From Microbacterium lemovicicum (GTDB lineage Bacteria; Actinomycetota; Actinomycetes; Actinomycetales; Microbacteriaceae): a stretch of DNA of 64,000 nt. Under the pieces are notes generated by a model. The model had not been told where the DNA came from and made no database searches. It was given only the letters and a program-made list of their open reading frames with translations. This document shows, piece by piece, positions 52,056 to 60,658 of this stretch. The number at the start of each line of letters is the position of its first letter. Within the stretch, counting starts at the first letter, position 1. The position numbers and the translations under genes were made by a program. Where the stretch lies: assembly GCF_003991875.1 (NCBI RefSeq), contig NZ_CP031423.1:2170001-2234000 (forward strand), written 5' to 3'.

Positions 52056-53069
52056 ATGACCTCTCCCCTGCCCTCCGGCTGGACGCTCTCAGCGAGCGCC
52101 TTCAACCTCACCCCTGAGCTCATCCGCGCAGAGACGACGGCGCCCGAGCTCGCTCTCAGCCTCATCGAGCGCGACGTGGCCGACACTGTCGAGGTCGAGC
52201 TCGGTCAGCTGTGGCGCGGCTTCCCCGCTCCCGGCGAGCGCGACACCCTGGCGTTCCGAGACGCGCTGATCGGCGCCGGCGGCGGCGTCAGCATCGTGGG
52301 CGGGAGCATCGACGACTGGGCGAGCGCCACCCGCCGCCGCACCGACGACGAGCGCTACGAGTTCGTGCGTCCGCAGCTCGTGGCCGCGGCGGCGATCGGC
52401 GCGGAGGGCGTGCGGCTGCCGATCGGGCAGGCCGGCCCTGCACTGCTCCGCCGGCTCGTGCCGGTGCTCGAAGAGCTCGACCTCGTGCTGTTCGAGGAGG
52501 TCCAGGGCCAGCAGGCTCCCGGACGACCGGAGACGGATGCCGCGGTCGGCGACATCGCGGACATCGACAGCCCGCACGTGCGGCTGCTGCTCGACATCAG
52601 CATGCTCATGCCGTCCCTGCCGCACGGCTACCTCGACCGCCTCGCCGGGGCCGGGGTGTCGGCGGACCTGGTGCGGCGACTGCGCGACGAGTGGCGCGAG
52701 CCCGCGACCCTCGCGGCGGTGCTCGACGAGCTGCGCGGAGGGCGCGTGCCGGGACAGGTGCAGACGCTGTTCATGAACCTGCTGATCCGGTTCGGGCGCT
52801 CGGACATCGGCGACCTGACATCGGTCCTGCCGCTGCTCTCGGGCGTGCACCTCAAGTTCTGGGACCTCGACGACACCGACGGTCAGGTCTCCGGCCCGAT
52901 CCGCGGGCTCGGCGCCGCCCTGCGCGCCACCGGCTTCACCGGAACGCTCTGCAGCGAATGGGGCGGCCACGAGTGGCTCGACGACGATCCCTGGGACATC
53001 ACCCGCCGCCACCTCGCCCTGGCCCGCGCCGCCCTCGCCTCCCCCGACACTCCCGTCTCCCCCGCGTAA
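52056..53069 (+). CDS. TIM-barrel (xylose isomerase-like) protein, C-deglycosidase alpha-subunit-like (pair 1)
   Basis: A 337-residue sugar phosphate isomerase/epimerase-fold protein. Likely metal ligands are Glu147/148 (LFEEVQ), Asp180 (LLLDIS), His265 (GVHLKFWD) and Glu301 (CSEWGGHEW), the same Glu-Asp-His-Glu order as the TIM-barrel genes at 57984 and 59030. With the preceding DUF6379 gene it would form one C-deglycosidase-like alpha/beta enzyme that eliminates an aglycone from a 3-keto-C-glycoside. It is more divergent than the other two. The stop codon runs into a dispersed repeat. Confidence 0.8.
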   Translation: MTSPLPSGWTLSASAFNLTPELIRAETTAPELALSLIERDVADTVEVELGQLWRGFPAPGERDTLAFRDALIGAGGGVSIVGGSIDDWASATRRRTDDERYEFVRPQLVAAAAIGAEGVRLPIGQAGPALLRRLVPVLEELDLVLFEEVQGQQAPGRPETDAAVGDIADIDSPHVRLLLDISMLMPSLPHGYLDRLAGAGVSADLVRRLRDEWREPATLAAVLDELRGGRVPGQVQTLFMNLLIRFGRSDIGDLTSVLPLLSGVHLKFWDLDDTDGQVSGPIRGLGAALRATGFTGTLCSEWGGHEWLDDDPWDITRRHLALARAALASPDTPVSPA

Positions 53070-53123
53070 ACGCGATTCGCGCGGGAAGCGCCGCGATGCG
53101 GTGTTTCTCAGCGCGTATCGCGG
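53068..53123. repeat. Dispersed repeat family C, copy 2 (long)
   Basis: Begins AAACGCGATTCGCGCGGGAA and runs through CGCCGCGATGCGG and GTGTTTCTCAGCGCG to TATCGCG. The first ~32 bases match 38636-38668. It overlaps the stop codon of the TIM-barrel gene and lies in the 390-base gap between convergent genes. Confidence 0.6.
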
Positions 53124-53219
53124 TCAACAGGAGCGACGGGTGCGGCAGCCCAGCCCGCTCGCTACGCCCCGACCCGCGCGTCGAGCGAGCGGAGAGGGTG
53201 GCCCCGGCCGTCTCGGCGT

Positions 53220-53304
53220 GCAGATCGGGAGGAGATGTGTCGATCCGGAGGACGGATCGGGATGCTGCATCCTCCGCTTCGCCGCATTTCCTCCGGATCC
53301 GCAC
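53220..53304. repeat. Dispersed repeat family B, copy 2
   Basis: An 85-base element matching 2576-2660: GATCGGGAGGAGATGTG, GATCCGGAGGACGGAT, then TTTCCTCCGGATCC. The ends are inverted copies of each other. It is noncoding here, unlike its copy in hutH. The remaining bases of the gap at 53124-53219 show no gene. Confidence 0.7.
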
Positions 53305-53442
53305 ACCGCCGCATCCACCCCGGCCCCGCCCACCGCCGCATCTCCTCCGCTTCGCCGCATCTCCTCCGCTTCCGCGCACCACCGCGTCCACCCCGGCCCC
53401 GTCCACCGCCGCATCTCCTCCGGCCCTCGCGCACCGCCGCAT
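53301..53442. repeat. Imperfect tandem repeat, period about 73 bases
   Basis: Two units of CACCRCCGCRTCCACCCCGG plus CCCACCGCCGCATCTCCTCC-type sequence, the second starting near 53374, with extra GCCGCATCTCCTCCGCTTC copies between. It is almost wholly C/T/G-rich on this strand. It reaches to the end of the Gfo/Idh gene at 53461. Confidence 0.6.
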
Positions 53443-53460
53443 CCCGCAAGCGCGCGAACC

Positions 53461-54444
53461 TCAGCGCGGCTGCAGACCCGCGGCGCGGTAGATCGCGTCC
53501 ACCACGCGCATCGTGCCCACCGCACGGTCTGCGTCGAGGATGCTCGGCGACCCGTCGGCGAGCACGTCGCGCAGGTGTTCGAGCTGCCGGACGTAGCTGT
53601 TCTCGCCCTCGGGGGCCTTCTCGTCGATCAGCACGTCGTCGCCGGCCGTCACGCGGAGCGTCGCGCCCCACTGCGGCACGATGACGCTCGTCGCCTCGAG
53701 CGAGGCGTCCGACCCGGTCACGCGCATCACCATCGCGCCCGTGTCGTCGCCGATGAACGACGACCGCACCGACGCGGGTAGGCCCCCGGGCAGCCGCAGC
53801 TGCGCGTCGGTCTGCAGGTCGATGCGCGGGTCGGCGTCGTACAGCTCCGCCGCAGCGGAGACCACCTCCGGCTCTCCCCACGCCGCACGCAGCAGATCCA
53901 CCGCGTAGCAGCCGACGTCCATCACCGCTCCCCCGGCCAGGTCGCCGTCGAGCCGGATGTTGCCGGGCTTCACGACGAAGTGCGGGATGCTGAAGTCGAC
54001 CTCCACGCTCTGCACCGACCCGAGCACACCCGAGCGCAGCACCTCGAGCAGCCGGACGGTCGAGGCGTGCAGGCGGTAGTGGAAACCGACGAACGCCCTC
54101 CGGCCTGCAGCGGCCGCGGCATCCGCGATCTCCTGCGCCGTGGTGCCGTTGGCCGACAGCGGCTTCTCGCAGAGCACGTGCCTGCCGGCCTCCAGCGCCC
54201 GCACCGCCCACCGCGCGTGCACGACGGGCGGGAGCGCGAGGTAGATCAGGTCGATCGACGGGTCGGACAGCACCCGCTCGTAGTCACCGGAGATCGGCAG
54301 GTCGAGCCGCGCGGCGAACGCCTCCGCGCGCGACGGCACCCGCGCCCCGATCGCCACGACCTCCACCCCGTCGACATCCCGGGACGGCTCGACCATCGCG
54401 CGCTCGGCGATGCCGCCCGCGCCCAGGATGCCGACGCGCAGCAC
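53461..54444 (-). CDS. Gfo/Idh/MocA-family dehydrogenase, second copy
   Basis: A 327-residue NAD(P)-dependent oxidoreductase. VGILGAGGIAERAMVEPSRD binds the cofactor, LPPVVHARWAVRALEAGRHV and LCEKPLSANGTTAQEIADA are the family signature, and GGAVMDVGCYAVDLLRAAWG supplies the substrate-site lysine/aspartate/tyrosine region. It starts at GTG two bases after the ThuA-like stop and is the last gene of the long minus-strand operon. Likely substrate is a sugar or keto-sugar. Confidence 0.88.
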   Translation of the reverse strand: MLRVGILGAGGIAERAMVEPSRDVDGVEVVAIGARVPSRAEAFAARLDLPISGDYERVLSDPSIDLIYLALPPVVHARWAVRALEAGRHVLCEKPLSANGTTAQEIADAAAAAGRRAFVGFHYRLHASTVRLLEVLRSGVLGSVQSVEVDFSIPHFVVKPGNIRLDGDLAGGAVMDVGCYAVDLLRAAWGEPEVVSAAAELYDADPRIDLQTDAQLRLPGGLPASVRSSFIGDDTGAMVMRVTGSDASLEATSVIVPQWGATLRVTAGDDVLIDEKAPEGENSYVRQLEHLRDVLADGSPSILDADRAVGTMRVVDAIYRAAGLQPR

Positions 54445-54446
54445 GC

Positions 54447-55319
54447 TCAGCCCTCGCCGTTGTAGTACGGCCAGGGGTTGATCCGGCGGTCGCCGCGGCG
54501 ATCAGGACCCGTCAGCGAGACCTCGCCGGTCGCCGCCCATTCCACGCCTCGCGGGAACATGCGGATGAACTCGATGCGGCGGAACGTGTCGATGTCGTGC
54601 CCGATCGTGATGGTGAACGACCGGCCGGCGCCGTACTCGTTGATCCACGCCAGCGGCTGATCGGTGTTGATGCCCGGGAGGGCGGCGATGCCCTCCTCGG
54701 GGATCGCGACCGGGTAGTGCGACATCGGCCAGACCGGCGCCTTCTCATAGGCCTCGAGGTCGTCGAACGTCGTCAGCAGCACCTGCGCGCCGTCGTACAT
54801 CTCCACACCGACGAGGATGTCGTCGCCCGTGACCGTCCAGGTCTCGTTGATGCCCTCGGTGATCGCGTGACGCGGGTCGGTCGTGCGCAGCAGCGCCTCG
54901 CCCCACGGGCGAGGACGAAGGCCGGTCTCCCAGGCGCTGAGCTTCGCCCCGCGCATCACGTTGTACTCCTCGGGGTAGCCCCAGCGGTCCTCCTGAGCGG
55001 CCGACCCGTGGAACCACACGATGCCCTTGCCGTCGTCGTGGACGAATCTCAGGATCGCGGCATCCGTCTCGGCACCGAACCCGACGGCGGCGTCGTGATA
55101 GCCGTCGCGTCCCTCGAACACGACCAGCAGCACGTCGTACCTGCTGATGACGTCGTAGGTGAGACCGCGTGGGTCCTCCGTCACGCGGACGCGGAACCGT
55201 CCGGTGTCCTCCAGCAGCGTCGTGATCCACTGGTTATGCAGCCGGAAGCTGCGGTGGGCGTTGTCGTGCTCGACGGTCATGTGACCCGACAGGATGAGCA
55301 CGTTCAGCACGTCAGCCAT
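54447..55319 (-). CDS. ThuA-like protein (trehalose-utilization family)
   Basis: A 290-residue class-I glutamine-amidotransferase-fold protein of the ThuA family. Signature parts are VLILSGHMTVEHDNAHRSF, GKGIVWFHGSAAQEDRWGYP and VWPMSHYPVAIPEEG. ThuA proteins accompany Gfo/Idh dehydrogenases in pathways that make and use 3-keto sugars. Here it sits between a dehydrogenase and a TIM-barrel gene, which fits processing of keto-sugars released by C-deglycosylation (inference). Confidence 0.85.
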   Translation of the reverse strand: MADVLNVLILSGHMTVEHDNAHRSFRLHNQWITTLLEDTGRFRVRVTEDPRGLTYDVISRYDVLLVVFEGRDGYHDAAVGFGAETDAAILRFVHDDGKGIVWFHGSAAQEDRWGYPEEYNVMRGAKLSAWETGLRPRPWGEALLRTTDPRHAITEGINETWTVTGDDILVGVEMYDGAQVLLTTFDDLEAYEKAPVWPMSHYPVAIPEEGIAALPGINTDQPLAWINEYGAGRSFTITIGHDIDTFRRIEFIRMFPRGVEWAATGEVSLTGPDRRGDRRINPWPYYNGEG

Positions 55320-55328
55320 CCGCCCGCC

Positions 55329-56330
55329 CTACTTGCTGCTGAAGGCGGCGTCGAAGAGCTGGTGCGGCGGCGTGATCGTCGCGAGCTTCCGCACGAACGC
55401 GAGGGCCTCCGGACCGCCGACGAGACGGTCCATGCCGGCGTCCTCCCACTCCACGCTGGTGGGGCCGTCGTAGCCGATCGCGTTGAGCGCCCGGAAGATC
55501 GGCTCCCACGGCACGGCGCCATGCCCGGTGGACACGAACGTCCAGCCGCGGCGCGGGTTGTCCCACGAGAGGTGCGAGCCGAGCACGCCGTTGCGGCCGT
55601 CGAGATTGGTGACGGACTCCTTCACGTGCACGTGGAAGATGTGGTCGGCGAAGTCGAGCACGAAGGCGACGGAGTCCAGCTGCTGCCAGACGAAGTGCGA
55701 CGGGTCGAAGTTGAAGCCGAAGCTCTTGCGGTGCCCGATCGCGTCGAGCGTCGCCTTCGCGGTCCAGTAGTCGTAGGCGATCTCCGACGGGTGAACCTCG
55801 AGCGCGAAGCGCACGCCGACCTCCTCGAACACGTCGAGGATCGGATTCCACCGGTCGGCGAAGTCCTGGTAGCCGGCGTCGATCATCTCCTGCGACGCGG
55901 GCGGGAACATCGCCACGTACTTCCAGATCGACGAGCCGGTAAATCCCGTGACGGTGCTCACGCCGAGCTCGGCCGCGAATCGCGCGGTGTCCTTGAGGTC
56001 CTCGGCGGCGCGCCGGCGCACACCCTCGGCGTCGCCGTCGCCCCAGACGCGCGGGGGGACGATGCCGTGATGGCGCTCGTCGATGGGGTCGTCGGCGACG
56101 GCCTGCCCGACGAGGTGGTTGGAGATGGTCCACACCTTCAGCCCGTTGCGCTCGAGGATGTCCTTGCGCGACTGGACGTAGTCCGCGTCATCCCAGCGGG
56201 AGACGTCGATGTGGTCGCCCCAGCAGGCGATCTCGAGGCCGTCGTAGCCCCACTCGCCGGCGAGGCGGGCGACCTCCTCGAAGGGCAGGTCGGCCCACTG
56301 GCCGGTGAACAGCGTGATCGGGCGGGTCAT
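55329..56330 (-). CDS. Sugar phosphate isomerase/epimerase-family TIM-barrel protein
   Basis: A 333-residue xylose isomerase-like barrel. Likely metal ligands are Glu178 (FALEVHPSE), Asp209 (FNFDPSHF), His233/235 (FHVHVKES) and Glu294 (SVEWEDAG). It lacks the adjoining DUF6379 partner and belongs to the group found with Gfo/Idh dehydrogenases in cyclitol and sugar catabolism, so it is more likely an isomerase or epimerase than a deglycosidase. GAAGGAGA lies before the ATG; the Gfo/Idh gene is 14 bases upstream. Confidence 0.88.
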   Translation of the reverse strand: MTRPITLFTGQWADLPFEEVARLAGEWGYDGLEIACWGDHIDVSRWDDADYVQSRKDILERNGLKVWTISNHLVGQAVADDPIDERHHGIVPPRVWGDGDAEGVRRRAAEDLKDTARFAAELGVSTVTGFTGSSIWKYVAMFPPASQEMIDAGYQDFADRWNPILDVFEEVGVRFALEVHPSEIAYDYWTAKATLDAIGHRKSFGFNFDPSHFVWQQLDSVAFVLDFADHIFHVHVKESVTNLDGRNGVLGSHLSWDNPRRGWTFVSTGHGAVPWEPIFRALNAIGYDGPTSVEWEDAGMDRLVGGPEALAFVRKLATITPPHQLFDAAFSSK

Positions 56331-56344
56331 GATTCTCCTTCGGA

Positions 56345-57534
56345 TCAGACGGATGCTGCGGCGGGGACGTGCACACGCACCCAGGCGGAGTCGTTCTCGT
56401 TCGACCGCTCGACCGCGTCGAGCACCTGCTGCACGGAGAGTCCTTCGGCGAAGGACGGGTGCGGATCGGTGCCGTCGGCGATGGCTGCGACGAAGTCGAC
56501 GGCCTGGTGGGTGAAGCCGTGCTCGTAGCCGAGCATGTGCCCGGCAGGCCACCACGCGGCGACGTAGGGATGCGATGCCTCGGTCACGAGGATCTTCGTG
56601 AAGCCCTGCCGATCCTCGGCCGCGGTGCGGTCGTAGAACTGCAGGCTGTTGAGGTCTTCGAGGTCGAACAGCAGGGCGCCCTTGTCGCCCGAGACCTCGA
56701 TGGTCAGCGCGTTCTTGCGGCCCGTGGCGAAGCGGGTGGCCTCGAACGACGCGAGCGCGCCGCCCGAGAGGCGTCCGGTGAAGATCGCGGCGTCGTCGAC
56801 GGTGACCTGGCCGAACCCCTCGGCCGCGGTGCCGGACAGCCCGGACCCCTCCCCCTGCAACGGCCGCTCGGCCACGATCGTCTCGAGCACACCGGTGACG
56901 CTGTCTACCGTCTGGCCGGTGACGAACTGCGTCATGTCGATGATGTGCGCGCCGATGTCGCCCAGGGCGCCCGAACCGGCGTGCTCCTTCTGCAGGCGCC
57001 ACGCGAGCGGCATCGCCGGATCCACCAGCCAGTCCTGCCGGTACGCGGCGCGCACCTGCTGCACGCGCCCGACCATGCCTTCGGCGATGAGGTCGCGCAG
57101 CAGCGTCACGGCCGGCACCCGGCGGTAGGTGAAGCCGACCATCGAGCGGATGCCGCGGGTTGCGGCCTGCGCGGCGGCATCCGCCATCTCCTGCGCTTCG
57201 GCGACGGTGTTGGCCAGCGGCTTCTCGCACAGCACGTGCTTGCCCGCGGCCAGGGCGGCGACCGCGATCTCGGCGTGGGAGTCGCCCGGCGTCACGATGT
57301 CGACGATGTCGATGTCGTCGCGCCCGATCACCTCGCGCCAGTCGGTGGCCGACTCCGCCCAGCCCCATTTCTGTGCGGCCGCGGTGACGGCCGCGCCGTT
57401 GCGCCCGACCACTACGGCCATCTCCACCGGCACGGGCAGGTCGAACATGCGCGGCGCCTGCCGCCAGCCGACCGAGTGCGCCGCACCCATGAAGCCGTAC
57501 CCGATCATCGCGACGCGGAGCGGTCGCCCCTGCG

Positions 57535-57538
<4 letters not shown>
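56345..57538 (-). CDS. Gfo/Idh/MocA-family dehydrogenase, third copy
   Basis: A 397-residue NAD(P)-dependent oxidoreductase. [40 protein letters not shown] and [20 protein letters not shown] mark the Rossmann part; [20 protein letters not shown] holds the catalytic Asp/His region of the family. Its ATG overlaps the stop of the DUF6379 gene (ATGA), tying it to the C-deglycosidase genes. It probably reduces or oxidises the sugar-derived product. Confidence 0.9.
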
Positions 57539-57951
<413 letters not shown>

Positions 57952-57983
57952 GATGTCTCCTAGATGAGCGTTCGTGCGCCGGG

Positions 57984-59018
57984 TCAGACCGCTGCGCGAG
58001 CGGCGACGGTGTCTTCGATGGCACGGCGCATGAGGTCGTGCTGCTTCTTGACGAGGTCGATCGGGTCGGACTCCCCCAGGTCGGAGAAGGCGTGACCCTC
58101 CCACTCGCTGGAGAGGTAGCCGGTGTAGCCGCCCTCGACGAACTGCTTCACGATGCGCGGGATGTCCATCGCCGGCTCTTCGCCGTCGGCGCCGATGTCG
58201 TAGAACTTCGCGTGCACGTGGAAGATCTGCGGCATGATGTCGAGCCACTCCTCCGGCGGCACCAGGCCGTGCATGTTGAAGGCCAGGCGCGTGAACGGCC
58301 CGAAGCGCAGGAAGTCCACGCCCTCGCCGCTCAGGTAGTCCTCGAACTTCTGGTTGCGCACGTGCATCGGGGTCGGCTCGTGCCAGATCTCGTCCATGAC
58401 CGGGAAGTGCTTCTCGTCCATGCCCATCTGTCCGAGCGTGCGCAGCAGCGTCGGCGACAGCGAGTGCATCGTGGAGCTGAAGTCCGCGGTGAAGCCGAGC
58501 CGCTCCGACTGCAGTTCGTCGTACATCTCGCGCATCTGCAGCACCTGCGGGTTGTTGGGGCCCGACGGTGCGTGGATCTCGTAGCCGAGGTACTGGTCGT
58601 ACTTCTCGGCGAGCGGCAGGAGGCTGCGCAGCAGCTCCTTGCCGTGGGAGCGGATGACGACCCTCTTGAAGCCGAGCGTGTGTGCCGTCTTCAGCTGCCG
58701 GGCGAGGAAGTCGTGCTCCTCATCCGGAGTCATGTCGCGGTCCTTGCGGCGCCCCATGTCGAGGTTGGTGCCGACGGCGCTCGCCTCGAGCCCGTACTTC
58801 TCCAGCGAGTCGAACCACAGCTTCACGAACGCGTCGTCGACGTCGGGGTACGTGCGCAGCAGTTGGGCGATGTTGAACTCGACGCCCGGGCCGATGCCCT
58901 GGTCGTGGACCTCTTTGATCAGCGTCTCGGGCGTGTACAGACCCGCCGCGAACTCGCTGGTCATCGAGTAGAGGGTGGTGCCGAGCTTGATGCCGGTGCC
59001 GGCGATGCCGTCGCTCAT
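57984..59018 (-). CDS. TIM-barrel protein, C-deglycosidase alpha-subunit-like (pair 2)
   Basis: A 344-residue isomerase-fold protein. Metal-ligand candidates are Glu147 (GYEIHAPSG), Asp179 (GFTADFSSTM), His267/269 (FHVHAKFYDI) and Glu305 (LSSEWEGHA). The FTADFSST and HVHAKFYD motifs are shared with the next gene (59030), showing duplication. With the adjacent DUF6379 protein it should cleave C-glycosides after 3-oxidation in the cytoplasm. GAAAGGACC precedes the ATG. Confidence 0.84.
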   Translation of the reverse strand: MSDGIAGTGIKLGTTLYSMTSEFAAGLYTPETLIKEVHDQGIGPGVEFNIAQLLRTYPDVDDAFVKLWFDSLEKYGLEASAVGTNLDMGRRKDRDMTPDEEHDFLARQLKTAHTLGFKRVVIRSHGKELLRSLLPLAEKYDQYLGYEIHAPSGPNNPQVLQMREMYDELQSERLGFTADFSSTMHSLSPTLLRTLGQMGMDEKHFPVMDEIWHEPTPMHVRNQKFEDYLSGEGVDFLRFGPFTRLAFNMHGLVPPEEWLDIMPQIFHVHAKFYDIGADGEEPAMDIPRIVKQFVEGGYTGYLSSEWEGHAFSDLGESDPIDLVKKQHDLMRRAIEDTVAARAAV

Positions 59019-59029
59019 TCCAGGTCCTT

Positions 59030-60130
59030 TCAGCTGCGCACGGCGTGCGCGAGGTGGGTGTCGAGCGTGCGGCGGGCTTCGGCGGCGTCCGTGATCATGC
59101 GCGATCCCGCGTCCTGCGCGGCGGAGCGCTGCACGGCCTGTTCGGCGGCGATGATCTCGAAGGGGCTCTTCCAGTGGTTCCAGTGCCAGCCCTCGTACTC
59201 ACTGGAGACGGCACCGGAGTAGCCGTTGTCCACGAGGAGACGGATGAGGTCGCGCACGGGAACGGACGGCTCCTCGCCGTTCTCGTCGATGCCGAAGAAC
59301 TTGCCGTGCACGTGACGGATCCACGGCACGATCTCGAGCCAGTCGTCGACGCGCGCCGGGCCGAAGAGCCCGGTGCCGTTGATGCCGAAGTCGATGCCCA
59401 GGTCGGGGCGGCCGTTCTGGGCGGCCAGTCCGATGAACGAGCCGAAGCGCTTGCCGTGCTCGGCCTGATCGGCCGGTGGCCCCTGCTCGTAGTAGGTGTC
59501 CCACAGCTCGACGACCTTGCCGAGGAGCTCCTCCGACGCACCGCGGCGACGGTAGGCCTCGATGAGCGACGGCGCAAAGCCGCTGACGGTGGCGCCCCAG
59601 TCGGCCGTGAAGCCGAGGAAGGGCGAGCCGACCTTCTCGAAGCGGTCGCGCAGCGCGAGGATGCGCGGGTGCGAGGCGTACTGGTCGGCGTGCACCTCGA
59701 GGGCGAGGGTGACGCCGTGCTCCTCGGCGATGGGGGCGAGCGCCTCCATCGAGTCGGGCTCGATCGAGATCTGCACGCGGGCGATGGGGAAGCCCAGCGT
59801 GGCCGCCGCCTTGATCTGGCGCGTCATGTACGCGATCAGCTCGTCCTGGTTGAGGAGGCGGTCGCGGTGGATGCCGATGTCGGCGTTCACGGCGAGCGAG
59901 GTCGTGACCAGACCGGTCTCGGCGACGAGGTCCTTGAACCAGCCGGCGAACGAGTCCTCGACCTCGGGGAAGCCGCGGAAGCTCGAGAAGCCGATGACCT
60001 CCAGCCCGGGGCCGTAGCCCTCGGCGGCGACCTTGCGGATCAGTCCTTCGAGGTCGTACTCGCGGCCGTGGAAGGCGCGCGTGAAGCTGTAGAGCGTGAC
60101 GCCCTGGATCGGGGTTCCGAGCGCGCTCAT
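59030..60130 (-). CDS. TIM-barrel protein, C-deglycosidase alpha-subunit-like (pair 3)
   Basis: A 366-residue paralogue of the 57984 product. Ligand candidates are Glu145 (LALEVHADQ), Asp177 (GFTADWGATV), His273/275 (RHVHGKFFGI) and Glu311 (VSSEYEGWH). Its ATG overlaps the stop of the DUF6379 gene at 60127 (ATGA), so the two are made as a pair. An insert around residues 195-255 distinguishes it from its neighbour and may shape the aglycone pocket. Confidence 0.84.
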   Translation of the reverse strand: MSALGTPIQGVTLYSFTRAFHGREYDLEGLIRKVAAEGYGPGLEVIGFSSFRGFPEVEDSFAGWFKDLVAETGLVTTSLAVNADIGIHRDRLLNQDELIAYMTRQIKAAATLGFPIARVQISIEPDSMEALAPIAEEHGVTLALEVHADQYASHPRILALRDRFEKVGSPFLGFTADWGATVSGFAPSLIEAYRRRGASEELLGKVVELWDTYYEQGPPADQAEHGKRFGSFIGLAAQNGRPDLGIDFGINGTGLFGPARVDDWLEIVPWIRHVHGKFFGIDENGEEPSVPVRDLIRLLVDNGYSGAVSSEYEGWHWNHWKSPFEIIAAEQAVQRSAAQDAGSRMITDAAEARRTLDTHLAHAVRS

Positions 60131-60537
60131 GCGTGTGCCTCCTGCTGCTGACGGGCGGTCATGGTCTTCACGTCGTGCTCCTCGATGTGGAGCGTCTCGC
60201 TGTCGGAGATGATGATGTAGGGGATGTAGAGCACCAGGTCCACGCGCACCTCGTGCTCGGCATCGGCGGCGAGGTCGAGGTCGCCGGAGAGCACGGCGGA
60301 GTCCAGCGGGAACCACCACTCGTCCGTCTCGGTGACGAGCTCCGGGAAGGTGAACTCCCGGTCGTTCATGCGCCAGCGCAGCGACTCGGCCGGCGCCTCG
60401 ACGCCGTCGATCGTGAGCTTCGCGCCGGCGATGCAGGAGCCGGGGAGGGCTCGGTACCAGGGCAGCCGCACCTCGACGGCCGCGCGGCCGTTCGAGGTCG
60501 TGAGCGTGCCCTGCTCGATGATGCGGTCGGGGATCAC
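60127..60537 (-). CDS. DUF6379-type protein, C-glycoside deglycosidase beta-subunit-like (pair 3)
   Basis: A 136-residue protein. The core AAVEVRLPWYRALPGSCIAG with the TIDGVEAP turn matches the other two copies; a LVLYIPYIIISDSETLHIEE strand pair follows. GTG at 60535-60537 was chosen because GAGGAGG lies six bases upstream and the fold begins here; the frame stays open upstream without an ATG. It is the first main gene of the long minus-strand operon and is coupled to the alpha-like gene. A 16-codon leader frame ends on its start codon. Confidence 0.8.
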   Translation of the reverse strand: MIPDRIIEQGTLTTSNGRAAVEVRLPWYRALPGSCIAGAKLTIDGVEAPAESLRWRMNDREFTFPELVTETDEWWFPLDSAVLSGDLDLAADAEHEVRVDLVLYIPYIIISDSETLHIEEHDVKTMTARQQQEAHA

Positions 60538-60584
60538 GAGAACCTCCTCGTCGGCGCGGACGAGGCCGCGGACTTCTTTGTCAT
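60534..60584 (-). CDS. Possible 16-residue leader peptide coupled to the DUF6379 gene
   Basis: ATG at 60582-60584 preceded by GGAGA reads MTKKSAASSAPTRRFS and stops at TGA 60534-60536, which overlaps the GTG start of the DUF6379 gene (GTGA). It is rich in Ser, Ala and basic residues. It may be a short coupled leader or simply a frame in the 5' untranslated region. Confidence 0.35.
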   Translation of the reverse strand: MTKKSAASSAPTRRFS

Positions 60585-60593
60585 GATTTCTCC

Positions 60594-60622
60594 ATACTAT
60601 TGCTAGAAACCGACATAAGCAA
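60594..60622 (-). promoter_or_regulatory. Promoter of the C-deglycosidase operon
   Basis: On the minus strand TTGCTT (60617-60622), exactly 17 bases, then TAGTAT (60594-60599). Transcription should begin near 60587, just before the leader ATG. The -35 box lies inside a perfect palindrome, so a bound repressor would block it. Confidence 0.72.
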
Positions 60623-60628
60623 TGTCGG
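60610..60628. promoter_or_regulatory. Operator palindrome over the -35 box
   Basis: CCGACAT-AAGCA-ATGTCGG: perfect seven-base arms with a five-base spacer. It covers the -35 hexamer of the promoter at 60594-60622. The CCGACATA half also occurs at 48242-48249 upstream of the ring-cleavage operon. Confidence 0.7.
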
Positions 60629-60658
60629 CTGCTCGGATTCGAGCGAGAGGTCGGCCGC

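Noticed and set aside
53281..53460. CRISPR array or coding region in the tandem repeat
   Set aside because: The repeats are imperfect, adjoining and only about two units, without unique spacers or cas genes; no convincing start, ribosome site or domain is seen.
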